DNA of 64,000 nt from Otis tarda (Eukaryota > Chordata > Aves > Otidiformes > Otididae), in the NCBI GenBank assembly GCA_026413225.1, contig CM048552.1, positions 202,629,553 through 202,693,552 on the forward strand. The letters are read 5' to 3'. Below the pieces are notes generated by a model. It was not told the origin of the DNA, did not search any database, and saw only the letters and a program-made list of their open reading frames with translations. The position numbers and the translations under genes are program-made. Shown here in pieces: positions 37,860 through 48,562 of the stretch (positions are counted from its first letter, which is position 1; each line of letters begins with the position of its first letter).

Positions 37860-39025
37860 GTCTACCTGGACTTGTGCAAAGCTTTTGACACTGTCCCGCA
37901 TGACATCCTTCTCTCTAAACTAGAGAGGCATGGGTTCGATGGATGGACCACTCGGTGGATAAGGAGTTGGCTGGATGGCCGCACTCAGAGAGTGGTGGTC
38001 AACGGCTCAATGTCCAAGTGGAGACCGGTCACCAGTGGCGTCCCTCAGGGGTCTGTGTTGGGCCCGGCCCTGTTCAACATCTTTGTCGGCGACATGGACA
38101 GTGGGATAGAGTGCACCCTCAGCAAGTTCGCCGATGACACCAAGCTGTGTGGTGCCGTCGACTCGCTGGAAGGGAGGGATGCCATCCAGAGGGACCTTGA
38201 CAGGCTGGAGAGGTGGGCCCGTGCCAACCTCATGAAGTTCAACCAGGCCAAGTGCAAGGTCCTGCACCTGGGTCGTGGCAATCCCAGGCACAAATACAGG
38301 CTGGGCGGAGAATGGATTGAGAGCAGCCCTGAGGAGAAAGACTTGGGAGTGCTGGTGGACGAGAGGCTCAACATGAGCGGGCAATGCGCCCTTGCGGCCC
38401 AGAAGGCCAACCGCATCCTGGGCTGCATCAAGAGGAGCGTGGCCGGCAGGTCGAGGGAGGTGATTCTGCCCCTCTACTCTGCCCTGGTGAGACCCCACCT
38501 GGAGTACTGCGTCCAGTTCTGGAGCCCCCAACACAAGAAGGACATGGACCAGTTGGAAAGGGTCCAGAGGAGGGCCACCAAGATGATCAGAGGGCTGGAG
38601 CACCTCTCCTATGAGGACAGGCTGAGAGAGTTGGGGCTGTTCAGCCTGGAGAAGAGGAGGCTCCGGGGAGACCTGATAGCGGTCTTCCAATACCTCAAGG
38701 GGGCCTACAGGAAAGATGGGGAGAAACTGTTCAGTAGGGCCTGTTGTGATAGGACAAGGGGTAATGGGTTTAAATTAGAAGGAGCTAGGTTTAGATTAGA
38801 TATTAGAAAAAAATTTTTTACAATGAGAGTTGTAGAGCACTGGAACAGGTTGCCCAGAGAGGTGGTGGATGCCCCATCCCTGGAAGTGTTCAAGGCCAGG
38901 CTGGATGAGGCTCTGAGCAACCTGATCTAGTCAGGGATGTCCCTGCTCTTGCAGGGGGGTTGGACTAGATGACCTTTGAAGGTCCCTTCCAACTCTAACC
39001 ATTCTATGATTCTATGATTCTATGA
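37860..39025 (+). mobile_element. Young CR1 LINE, copy C (about 1.2 kb, 5'-truncated)
   Basis: Plus-strand copy nearly identical to the matching parts of copies A and B. It starts inside the RT domain ([10 protein letters not shown]) and runs through the ORF2 stop at 38930, the 3' UTR and three tail units (ATTCTATG) ending near 39025. It is in opposite orientation to copies A and B. Confidence 0.95.
37872..38930 (+). pseudogene. CR1 ORF2 C-terminal fragment (copy C)
   Basis: 352 codons open to the natural ORF2 stop. The frame begins at a TTG rather than an ATG and is open back to about 37845, simply because the element is truncated there. It retains RT motifs [14 protein letters not shown] and FADD and the whole C-terminal region ending SNLI. 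It lacks the RT fingers and the endonuclease, so it cannot be functional alone. Compared with copy A there are only a few differences, for example Ala for Gly in the [10 protein letters not shown] block. Confidence 0.9.
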
Positions 39026-39905
39026 AAGTCCTGAACAAAACACTTACAACCATTCATGTAAATGTGAGGATTTTCTTTATAAGCCATTAATTTCTCTATT
39101 TGGTAAACAGGTTGCTAGTTGCAAAACTAGTAACTTCTGGATTCATCTAACAGATATTTTTTGCTGATTTTCCCAAATCATAGTAAGCCTAGCACAGAAA
39201 TAAACACACACAATAAGAAAAGTCAGAATAAGGCATTGTGCATTGTATTTCATTCATTTACTTTGAAGGGTATGGTTTAGCTTAAATTATTCATAGGAAT
39301 ACTTTGCACTTACTAGTAAATATCGTATCTTACAGGTAAAAATGCTCAGCTTTCAGTAATGTGAACATCAATCAATAACTTTGCTACTAAAGAGTTTTCT
39401 GAATAAAGAAAATCTTGCATGTGCATGTCTGTACATGTCCCGGGGAAACACTACAGCAGTAATATGGTAACACGCAGAGTAAACAGCCACTGAACTCACT
39501 TTTACTCCAGTTCACCAACCACATCATGCAGACGTTGGATTTAGCAATCCTCTATAGTGTGACAGTCTGATATTCAGTGCTACAGCACAGGTTCCTGAAC
39601 CTCTTCATTGTTTTTACCTTCCTCAAGCTATGTCCCCTGAAGCTCTACAGGGTACTTTCTCCTCACTTAGATGCTTTAGGTTGCTCAGTAAGTAATATAA
39701 GCAAAAAAGGAGAAGCGATAGCCACGGATAATGCTGGGGAAAGGATGAAGGAGAATTATCAAATTTCAGATCTTTTCATTCAATTTCCAGTTGATGACTG
39801 GCCACCAGGAGGAAAAAGCAGAATGTTGAAACACCCAGAGACAGTTGTATACCAACACAATGCAGAAGGGCATCCCAGTCAAATAGGACAAGTCTAAGCC
39901 AGTTT
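39026..39905. other. Non-coding DNA between two CR1 elements
   Basis: About 0.9 kb. A 106-codon frame at 39577-39897 has no recognisable domain. Confidence 0.45.
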
Positions 39906-42790
39906 TCATAGAATCATAGAATGATAGAATGGTTAGGGTTGGAAGGGATCTTCAAAGGTCATCTAGTCCAACCCCCCTGCAAGGAGCAGGGACATCTCCA
40001 ACCAGATCAGGTTGCTCAGACCCCCGTCCAACCTGGCCTTGAATGGGCCTTGAATGTTTCCAGGGATGGGGCATCAACCACCTCTCTGGGCAACCTGTGC
40101 CAGTGCTTCACCACCCTCATTGTAAAAAATGTCTTCCTTATGTCTAGTCTAAATCTACCCTCTTTTAGTTTAAAACCATTACCCCTTGCCCTATTGCAAG
40201 ATGCCCTGCTAAAAGGTCTGCCCCCATCTTTCTTACAGGCCCCTTTGAGTACTGAATGGCCACGATAAGGTCTCCCCAGAGCCTCCTCTTCTCCAGGTTG
40301 AACAACCTCAACTCTCTCAGACTCCACCCCTCTGATCACTTCTGTGGCCCTCTTCTGGACCAACCGGTCCATGTCTTTCCTGTGCTGAGGGCTCCAGAGC
40401 TGGACACAGTATTCCAGGTGGGGTCTCACAAGAGCGGAGTAGAGGGGCAGAATCATCTTTCTCAATCTGCTGGCAACGCATTTTTTGATGCAGCCCAGGA
40501 TGCAGTTGGCCTTCTGGGCTGCGATTGCACATTTACGGCTCATGTCCAGCTTTTCACCCACTAGCACCCCCATGTCTTTCTCGGCAGATCTGCACTCAAT
40601 CCCTTCATTCCCCCAGGCTGTATTGATATGAGGGGTTGCCTCAACCCGGATGCAAGACCTTGCGCTTGACATTATAGAATCTCATGAGGTTCACACGGGC
40701 CCACTTCTCAAGCTTGTCCAAGTCCCTCTGGATGGCATCCTGTCCCTAAAGCATGTCAATCACACCACTCAGCTTGGTGTCATTTGCAAACTTGCTGAAG
40801 GTGCACTCAATCCCACTGTCTATGACATTGATGAAGAGGTTAAACAGTACTGGCCAAGTACGGACCCCTGAAGGACACTGTTTGTCAATGACCTCCATCT
40901 GGACACTGAGTCATTGACCACTACCCTCTGAATTCAACCATCCAACGAATTCCTCATCGACCGAACAGTTCACTCATCAAATCCGTATCTCTCCAATTTG
41001 GAGAGAAGGATGTTGGGGGGACCATGACAAAGGCCTTACAGAAGTCCAGGTAGATGACATCCGTAGCTCTTCCCTTGTTCACTGATGTAGTCACTCCATC
41101 ATAGAAAGCTACTAGGTTTGTCAGGGAAGACTTGCCCTTAGTGAAGCCAGGCTAGCTGTCTCAAACCACATCTCTGTCTTCCATGTGCCTCAGAACAGCT
41201 TCTAGCAGGATCTGTTCCATGATTTTCCCAGGCACAGAGGTGAGCCTGACAGGTTGGTAGTTCCCAGGATCCTCCTTTCTACCCTTTTAAAAAATGGGTG
41301 CAATGTTTCTCTTTTTCCAGTTACCAGGCACTTCACCTGCCTGCCATGACTTTTAAATATCATGGAGAGTGGCTTGGCAACTACATCAGCCAATTCCCTC
41401 AGGACTCTGGGATGCATCTTGTCAGGTCCCATAGACTTATGTATATTCAGGTTCCTCAGGTGGTCACAAACCTGATCTTCCCTTACAGTGGGAGAGACTT
41501 TGCTCCCTCAGTCCCCATCTTGAGGTCCATCCACTCAACAGCTGTGGGAAAAGGGGTTACCAGTGAAGACTTAGGCAAAAATGTTGTTGACTACCTCAGC
41601 CTTCTCCTCTTCCATTGTTACCAGTCCATCAGTCTTGCTCATTGCGGGGGTATATTTTCTTTGATCTTCCTTTTCTGACAGACATATCTGTAGAAGCCCT
41701 TCTTATTATTCCTTGCATCCCTTGCCAAGTTCAAGTTGAGCCACGACTTGGCCTTCCTGGCCCTATTTCTACACAACTGGACAGCATCCCTACACTCTTC
41801 CCAGGATATCTGTCCCTGCTTCCACTGCCTGTGCATTTCCTTCTTGCCCTTTAATTTGACCAGCAGGTCTTCACTCAGTCATGTTGGTCTCTTGCCTTCC
41901 TTGCCTTTTTTCTTACACCTGGAGATCAGGTGCTTTTACAGTCTATGGAGAGCATCCTTTAAGGTCTTCCAGTTCTATTCTGCTCCCTTACCCCTGAGGG
42001 CAGTTTTCCAGGGAGTCCTATTGACTAAATACTTGAAGAGCTGGAAGTCAGCTTTCCCAAAATTCAGAGTCCTGACTTTATTCTTTGCCTGACCCATTTC
42101 CCTCAGGACTGCAAACTCCACCAGCACATGATCACTGCAGCCCAGGCTGCCTCCAATCTTGACATCACCAACTAGCTCACTTGCAGTGGTGACAAACAGG
42201 TCCAGTATGGCATCCCATCAAGTCGGGCTGTCTCTCATCTGGCTTAAGAAGTTATCCTCAATGCACTCCAGGAGCCTCCTGGACTGGACACAGCTCACCG
42301 TGCTGCTTTTCCAGCAAATGTCAGGGTGGCTGAAATCCCCCAGCAGAACAAGAGCCTGCGAGCACGATGCCTTCTGTAGCTGGAGTAAGAAGGCTTTGTC
42401 AATAGGCTCCCCTTGATCAGGCAGCCTGTAGTAAACCCCAATCACCAGGTTCCCTTTGTCACCTCGGTCTCTAATTGTCACCCATAAACCTTCTACCTTC
42501 TCATGGCTATTCTTCAGCGACAGCTCTTCACACTGTCAATTTATTGATGTAGAGGACAACTCTTCCACCCCTCCTTCCTTGCCTGTCCCTTCTGAACAGA
42601 CTGTAGCCATTGATAGCTGCACTCCAGTTATGGGATTCATCCCACCAGATTTCTGTAATAGCAACTAAGTCATAGCTTTCTAGCAGCACAGTGGCTTCCA
42701 GCTACTCCTTTTTGTTGTCCATGCTGTGTGCAGTGATGTAAAGGCACTTCAGCTGGGCTGTCAGCCATGTCACATTCTCAGAGGAACAGC
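39906..42790 (-). mobile_element. Old, long CR1 LINE (about 2.9 kb)
   Basis: Minus-strand element with the octamer tail at its left end, the 3' UTR block GGTTAGGGTTGGAAGGGATC, and ORF2 traceable from its C-terminus back to the endonuclease start near 42720. Its extent is similar to copy A, but it is much more diverged. It ends near 42790. Confidence 0.88.
40016..42481 (-). pseudogene. Decayed CR1 ORF2
   Basis: Relic frames in ORF2 order on the minus strand. At 42218-42481 is endonuclease sequence with VLLGDFSHPDI. At 41639-41836 is the basic linker with LNLARDARNNKKGFYRYV. At 41202-41432 is the early RT with MGPDKMHPRVLRELADVVAK. At 40016-40672 is the C-terminal part with AAQKANCILGCIKK. Many stops and frameshifts lie between them, and the RT catalytic region near 40680-41200 is not open. 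Confidence 0.82.
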
Positions 42791-42825
42791 CCTTAATCAT
42801 TCCTCACCTGATCCCTGGCCACTCG

Positions 42826-43008
42826 CAGTTGACCTTCTGGGCTGCAAGCACGCATTGCTGGCTCATGTTGAGCTTCTCATCCACCAGTACCCTCAAGTCC
42901 TTCTCCTCAGGGCTGCAATCAATCCATTCTCTGCCCAGACTGTGTTTGTGCCTGGCATTGCCCCGACCCACGTGCAGGACCTTGCACTTTACCTTATTGA
43001 ACTTCATG
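42826..43008 (-). mobile_element. Internal-only CR1 fragment of a different subfamily
   Basis: About 180 bp matching the ORF2 segment around [15 protein letters not shown] to AAQKVNC. It is in the same orientation as the element just to its left but out of order with it, because the left element ends in the endonuclease. It resembles the young CR1 family more than it resembles its neighbour's equivalent region. It has neither a CR1 3' tail nor a 3' UTR, which is odd for a CR1 insertion. Confidence 0.82.
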
Positions 43009-44130
43009 GGCATTCTTTACAGTACATTGACAGTAACTATCAACAAAAGTACATAGAGTTCATAATGCAGTTACACCTAATTTATGCTTTCTGTTATGTG
43101 TAATTACAATTTAATTCATGGAGCCACATGCTTAATTATGTGACATAGATGAATTACAACATGTATTAAATATAACAAGTCTGGTTTCTGAACAATAAAC
43201 TCTGAAATTAGAAAAGCTAATTGGAAGCTATTTGTTCTATTAATAATGAAAGGGGAAAAATAAGTAAGTCTTGCTCTTTATTAACTTTGTTTTGTTTTAT
43301 TGCTAGAATGGGGTTATTTTGACTTCATCTTGTATGGTAAACTTTCTGTTTCTGCTTGACCATTTGATTTTCATGTTATGCTTAAAAATACTGAAGGAGA
43401 ACATAATTTATTTCTCTTTCATTGAGTAAAGGTGAAAAATCACATCCATTTGACCCCATCCCTTTAGTTTTGATTTGAATTTTGGACTTGAGAATTAACT
43501 ATATCCAGTATTTGCGAAATCATATAATTCTGTGGTGGTCATTAGAGGGTAGTGTTTTTTTTCCCTCAGATGACATAAAAGTTAGAACCCTAACTGCATT
43601 GTTAATAACAGAAGAATAACATTTCTTCAAGCACTTTTTAATACACTTTTAAATGTCTATGTACATATTATAGCAAAACAATAAATCCACATAAAATAAT
43701 ATTGAAATACATCACATGTGGAGTGGAATAATTCTTAAAGATTTTTGAGAACAGCTTTGTGTCTTGCACCTTTTATTGGCAAACTAATTTTATAGAAACT
43801 ATAAAACAGTTACCACTGTTCAGATGTTATTTATTAACACATAGCTGGTCAGGGCTAGATTTCTGTGAGTGCTGGCATGTATAAAAACAGTAATAGAACA
43901 TATAACTTCACTTGATCTAAGTAGTTTGTTGCTTGTATTTTTTTTTTCGTCTGAGAATTACATAAAATGAACTGATACTACCTGTATATAATTTCTGTAG
44001 TAAGGCTTTGTCAGCATGCATATGCTGTACTTCTTCATACTCTACAGGAACAATAATTTTTGTACAGCTCCCTTTACATTGTGAACAACATATGGAGTTA
44101 CATCAAAGGAAAATTGTTTAAAAATCAGAA
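43009..44130. other. AT-rich non-coding DNA
   Basis: About 1.1 kb with no recognised feature. Confidence 0.5.
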
Positions 44131-44640
44131 AAAAAAAAAAGGCTAGAAGGGATCTCTATGATCCATCTAGGCTACTCCTCCACTGCTGCAGCAAGAACTG
44201 TGTCTAACCATTACTGACAGTGTTTGGCACCAGTATATATTCCACAATGTCCCATAGCAATTTTTCCGATGTTTAAGTATCCATATAAAATTTAAAATAT
44301 TTTCTTAATGTCTATCCTAAATCTTTGCTGTTGCAATTTATTTCTTCAATTTCTTATGTTGTTCTCAGAGGACATTTTATTTGATTTTGTTTTTGCAATT
44401 AACTTTTATTTACTTACAAATAAAAATAAGCCAAACCCAATTGCTCTATTGGTCCTTCTTAAAGCTTTATCTATTTTAGAATAAGCAATCTTTCTACTAC
44501 TCTCCATATACTTGCTTTCTTTTTTGTTTTTGTTTTTGTGGTTTTCTGATCCTTTTTCAGCAGAGCCTGTTGCAATACTCCAGGCTGAGCCCTTACATTG
44601 GAAGCAAAGGTTTAGTTCCCACCTAGCGAGCAATGTTACT
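44131..44640 (-). mobile_element. Very old CR1-type LINE relic
   Basis: In minus orientation, faint CR1-like blocks lie in the right order: GGCTAGAAGGGATCTCTATG with CATCTAGGC, TTCTTAATGTCTATCCTAAA, then a segment around CTCCAGGCTGAGCCC. Divergence is high and there is no coding frame. The right boundary is uncertain. Confidence 0.5.
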
Positions 44641-44769
44641 GTTCACACACGGCAGTGTGCCAGTCTATCAACTTCCGTATGTATGACAGCAGTTAAGGCC
44701 ATTTGGCTTTTGACCTTTCTAGTTCTTTCTGAAGAACTACTACACCTACAGGTGCATCTGCCTCAATAG

Positions 44770-44920
44770 ATGAATGGCCACACTGGGACAGGACAAAGGC
44801 CCATTTAACCCAGTAACTCCAACAGTGGCCAGAAATGGATGCAGTGATGGGTAAAATTGCAGCAAGCGTACATGCTGCTTCCCACTCTGATAATTCCCAC
44901 TCCCAGCCTCTGTTTATTTT
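44770..44920 (+). repeat. Possible ancient sauropsid interspersed repeat
   Basis: Contains ACTGGGACAGGACAAAGGCC then CAGTGGCCAGAAATGG and TCCCACTCCCAGCCTCTG. This order recalls a repeat common in turtles and crocodilians (built around 'GGTCAGACCAAAGGTCC' and 'CAGTGGCCAATGCC'). The assignment rests on memory of that motif order only. Confidence 0.4.
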
Positions 44921-47900
44921 TAGACTGCAGAACTTAATTTGATTTGATTATATTTTTTCTTGACATATTGCAGTCTTCTTGTTACCTTTCAGGTACTTTC
45001 TTACCTGTTTTTTCTTTATTTCTTTCACTTACTCCCTGTTATCTTCTTGTCACTAGTTTAGTTACTCGCCATCTCCTGAAACCTCTCTTTTTTCATTTGA
45101 ATGAAAAAGATATTAAATATTTAAGATGTTACAGAGCAATTCGTTGTTACCTTTCCTATCTGCGGAATTGCAGACTGCCATTTTCTCTGTTCCTCTGTTC
45201 CTTCTCTTATAAGCAGTATACATAGGAATTAATTATTGTTACACTCGTTATTCCTTGCTAGTTGTTTCTGATTTTATGCTGTGCTCTTACTGATTCTGCC
45301 CACGTATACACTTTTATACTTATTACAATGTAGTATGCCCATTTCCACATTCAGCACACTTTCTTTTTGTGTTTGAGATCAATGAAAAAAAAACCATGGA
45401 CCAGCAAGTTGATTTTTACTGCACATCCTAGTATTTCTCTGCATAAGAATAATCTTGTTTTTGTGGATTTGCTTCACTACTTTAGTCCTTCAGACTTTCT
45501 TCTGGTAAAATCTGGACTCTGCATTTACTGAAGGATGCCATAGTGAAGTTTAATGTAATTACTTTGTTGCTCTTCTCCTTTTTCTGACAATAATAATCAT
45601 GAACTTACCCAATTCCTGATCACCTTACCCAAGCTGCCTTCTACCCTCACACTCCACAAATGCCTCTCTGTGATTACAAAGTGTAGAAGCACTTTCCCTC
45701 TGACTGCTTTCTTCACAAGAAAATGGAGGAAGTTGCTGTAAAGATTTCTCAGGTTTAAAATAATTTACTTTCTATAACACAGGTTTCTCATCTGATGGTG
45801 TTCAACATTGACACTAAGTCTCTTGCTTCTAACAGCTCTACTAACTAGGGGCAAAACCCCCTCATTAAGCTGCCTGGTAGATATCTCTAGTAAAAGTCCA
45901 TCATGACTAAATGTTTGCTTCTATCTATTTTATTATTGATAGAGACTTTCAACAGATGTATTTCCCTGTGCACTTTATAAACTCAAGAACATCAACATGC
46001 ATTTTCCAAATATAGGGAAACACTCCCTCTCTTTTCTCTCTCCATGTCTCCACCAAAAAAAAAAAACAAACAAAACTGAATCAATATTACTGCCATGAGA
46101 ATTATCAAAAGTCTCTGGCATGCCAATCAATTCACAAGTTAAGGTTGCAACATTACTATATTAAGACTCTCAACTTCTATTTATTCTCCATATTTAGTGC
46201 AAATGCAAATACATATGCACACCTGCACCCAGACAGCTTCTTCCAAAACTGCTGCTGTCTTGTCATGTATGTGTGTGTCCACTGGCTGAAATTTCATTTA
46301 AAAAATTGGAATTTTGGAACTTTCTTGTTCTTGGTCAGGTCAAAAGAGGGGAAAGGATTTGAATTAAAAGTAACAAGCAATGGAAAACTATGACACTGCA
46401 GGTATTTCATTTGAAATATGCTTTGCTCCCGAGGATTCAATGAATTTATAATACTTGCTTCAGGTGCTTCTTATAGAACAAAATAATAAGGGAGGAAAGG
46501 AAGTGTGGTCTTACATACTAGTGAAAATTTAAAGACTAATAAAAACTCCATATATCGATTCAATGCAAGTTTGGGTGAAAACCTGAAAGAGTAATACATT
46601 AATAAGGATGTTCTGCACACAACTGTAACAGACAAGACTTAGCAATGAAATAGATTTAACTCACGTGCCTATGTTAACTTTGTGAGACAAGTCTACAAAA
46701 GGCAAAGATCAAAGTTATTGCACATACAATACTCGTCGTTTGGCTAATGTAACTTTAATAAAGCTAAATTAAATTTAAAAGAGAAAGAAAAATATACAGG
46801 TCCCCTCATTAGGGTTTGATTTCCTGCTGGTTACTGACCCGGGGTGTAATTTCAGTAATCAAAGTACTGGTCACTGTAATCTGTCAGAACCACGACAATT
46901 TTTTTTATGAAAATGCATATATTTATTTATTAGAGATGAAACATAGAGGGGAAAAAAAAAGGTGGGAGGAACATTCTCCTGCATCTGCTAGTCTAGATGT
47001 CCCAGCTGTTCTGCAGTCCCACAACCACCAGCTCAGCCAGCTGCAGCTTCAGGTCAGCGGCAATGCCTGATAAGTACAGCAGTACCCACTCGGTGCTGAC
47101 TCCCACTGAAGGGAGAGGCACATACACTGTGATGAAGCTGTTTCATTCTCCTGGGTATTGCTCATCTAAACTTGAGGATTAATGACTCAATGGACTATCG
47201 TCCAACAGAAAGGAGGGAGAGATTTTGCACAAGCTGCCTTAATGCTTTTCTTAGGGACATGCACTGCAGGGAACGAAGACGGCCTTCAGATTCAGCAGAC
47301 CTCAGTTCACCCTCTCTGAGAAACTCAGAGATCTGGCTGGGACCAAAGAAGAAAAGATGGACAACTGACTTTCCCTCAAGAGAAATAAATTTTCAGGATT
47401 CCACAGTGATGAACTTTGAGGTGCCACAGAGGAGACAGAAGAGAGTAAATCCGCAAGCCTCCATTGAGGGGACAGATTTGGGGATTTCTATGGATATGTT
47501 TCTACTTTCTCAAAGAGAGGTGCTTCCTAGAGAACTAAAGTGTTAAAAGGATTGATCTGTATTATAATATTAAGTCTACTTTATATGATTTTAAATAGGC
47601 TACATTAACTCCATTTAAAGAAAGACTAATGCACAGTTAAGAGATATCTCACTTATAAATGAGATAATTTGGGAGGTAATTATTTGCCTGGGCTGCTTGA
47701 CAGCAACCTGTTGAAATGGTTTCATAATTGTAACACTTTTCATTAAATATGCCTATTTACTATGGATAACTTTCACACTGAAAAGAAAAGGTTTTTTGGG
47801 TTTGTTTTTTTTGGTAGGGGATTAAAAAAAAAAGAAAGAATAGACTTCTTTAAATAAATAATTTTCATGATTCACTGAATAAATGAGTTTCTGAGAAGAA

Positions 47901-48283
47901 TACATGTTCATGAACAAAGGTGATTCTCTTGTGATCTAATTTGAAATAAGGTTTAAAAGTAAGTGCAGTACCTTCTGTTGATGTTTTCCGCATTGTGCAA
48001 TGTACACTACTATTATCTGTAATACATGTTCTCATTCACAGTTTGAGTGAACATTTGGATTTTATCAGGATATTGGAAATTCATGCACTGCAAAAAAATC
48101 TGTTATAAATGTAGATGGTGACCTGAGATACTATACAAGTAAAAGTCACAAAGGCTAAAGCACACTAATTCAATTGCAAAACACAGAGAAAAAAGTGTCC
48201 TTCAACATTGAGGAACAAAACTGGTAAAAGCACTTGAAAGTCCAGGGCAACAAATCATCAGCAATATGATGGAGTCAGCCAGG
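44921..48283. other. AT-rich non-coding DNA with one less AT-rich island
   Basis: No gene was supported. The island at about 46955-47546 is less AT-rich and holds a 118-codon frame from the ATG at 47190 (see findings). The rest looks unique and contains T-rich stretches near 44945-45050. Confidence 0.45.
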
Positions 48284-48562
48284 TAGGACAAGGGGTAATG
48301 GTTTTAAGTTAAAAAAGAGTAGATTCAGACTGAACATAAGGAAGACATTTTTTACAGTAGGGGTGGTGGAACACTGGCACAGGTTGCCCAGAGAGGTGGC
48401 TGATGCCCCATCCCTGGAAACATTCAAGGCCAGGCTGGATGGGGCTCTGAGCAACCTGATCTGGTTGGAGATGTCCCAACTCCTAGATAAGCATCCTAGT
48501 CCCTGGACTAGATGACCTTTAAAGCTTCCTTCCAGCCCAAACTATTCTACAATTCTACATTC
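48284..48562 (+). mobile_element. CR1 LINE 3' fragment
   Basis: Plus-strand CR1 tail: GACAAGGGGTAATGGTTTTA, TTGCCCAGAGAGGTGGCTGA, TCTGAGCAACCTGATCTGGT, and a decayed tail ending ATTCTACAATTCTACATTCT. Only the ORF2 C-terminus and 3' UTR remain. Confidence 0.9.
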
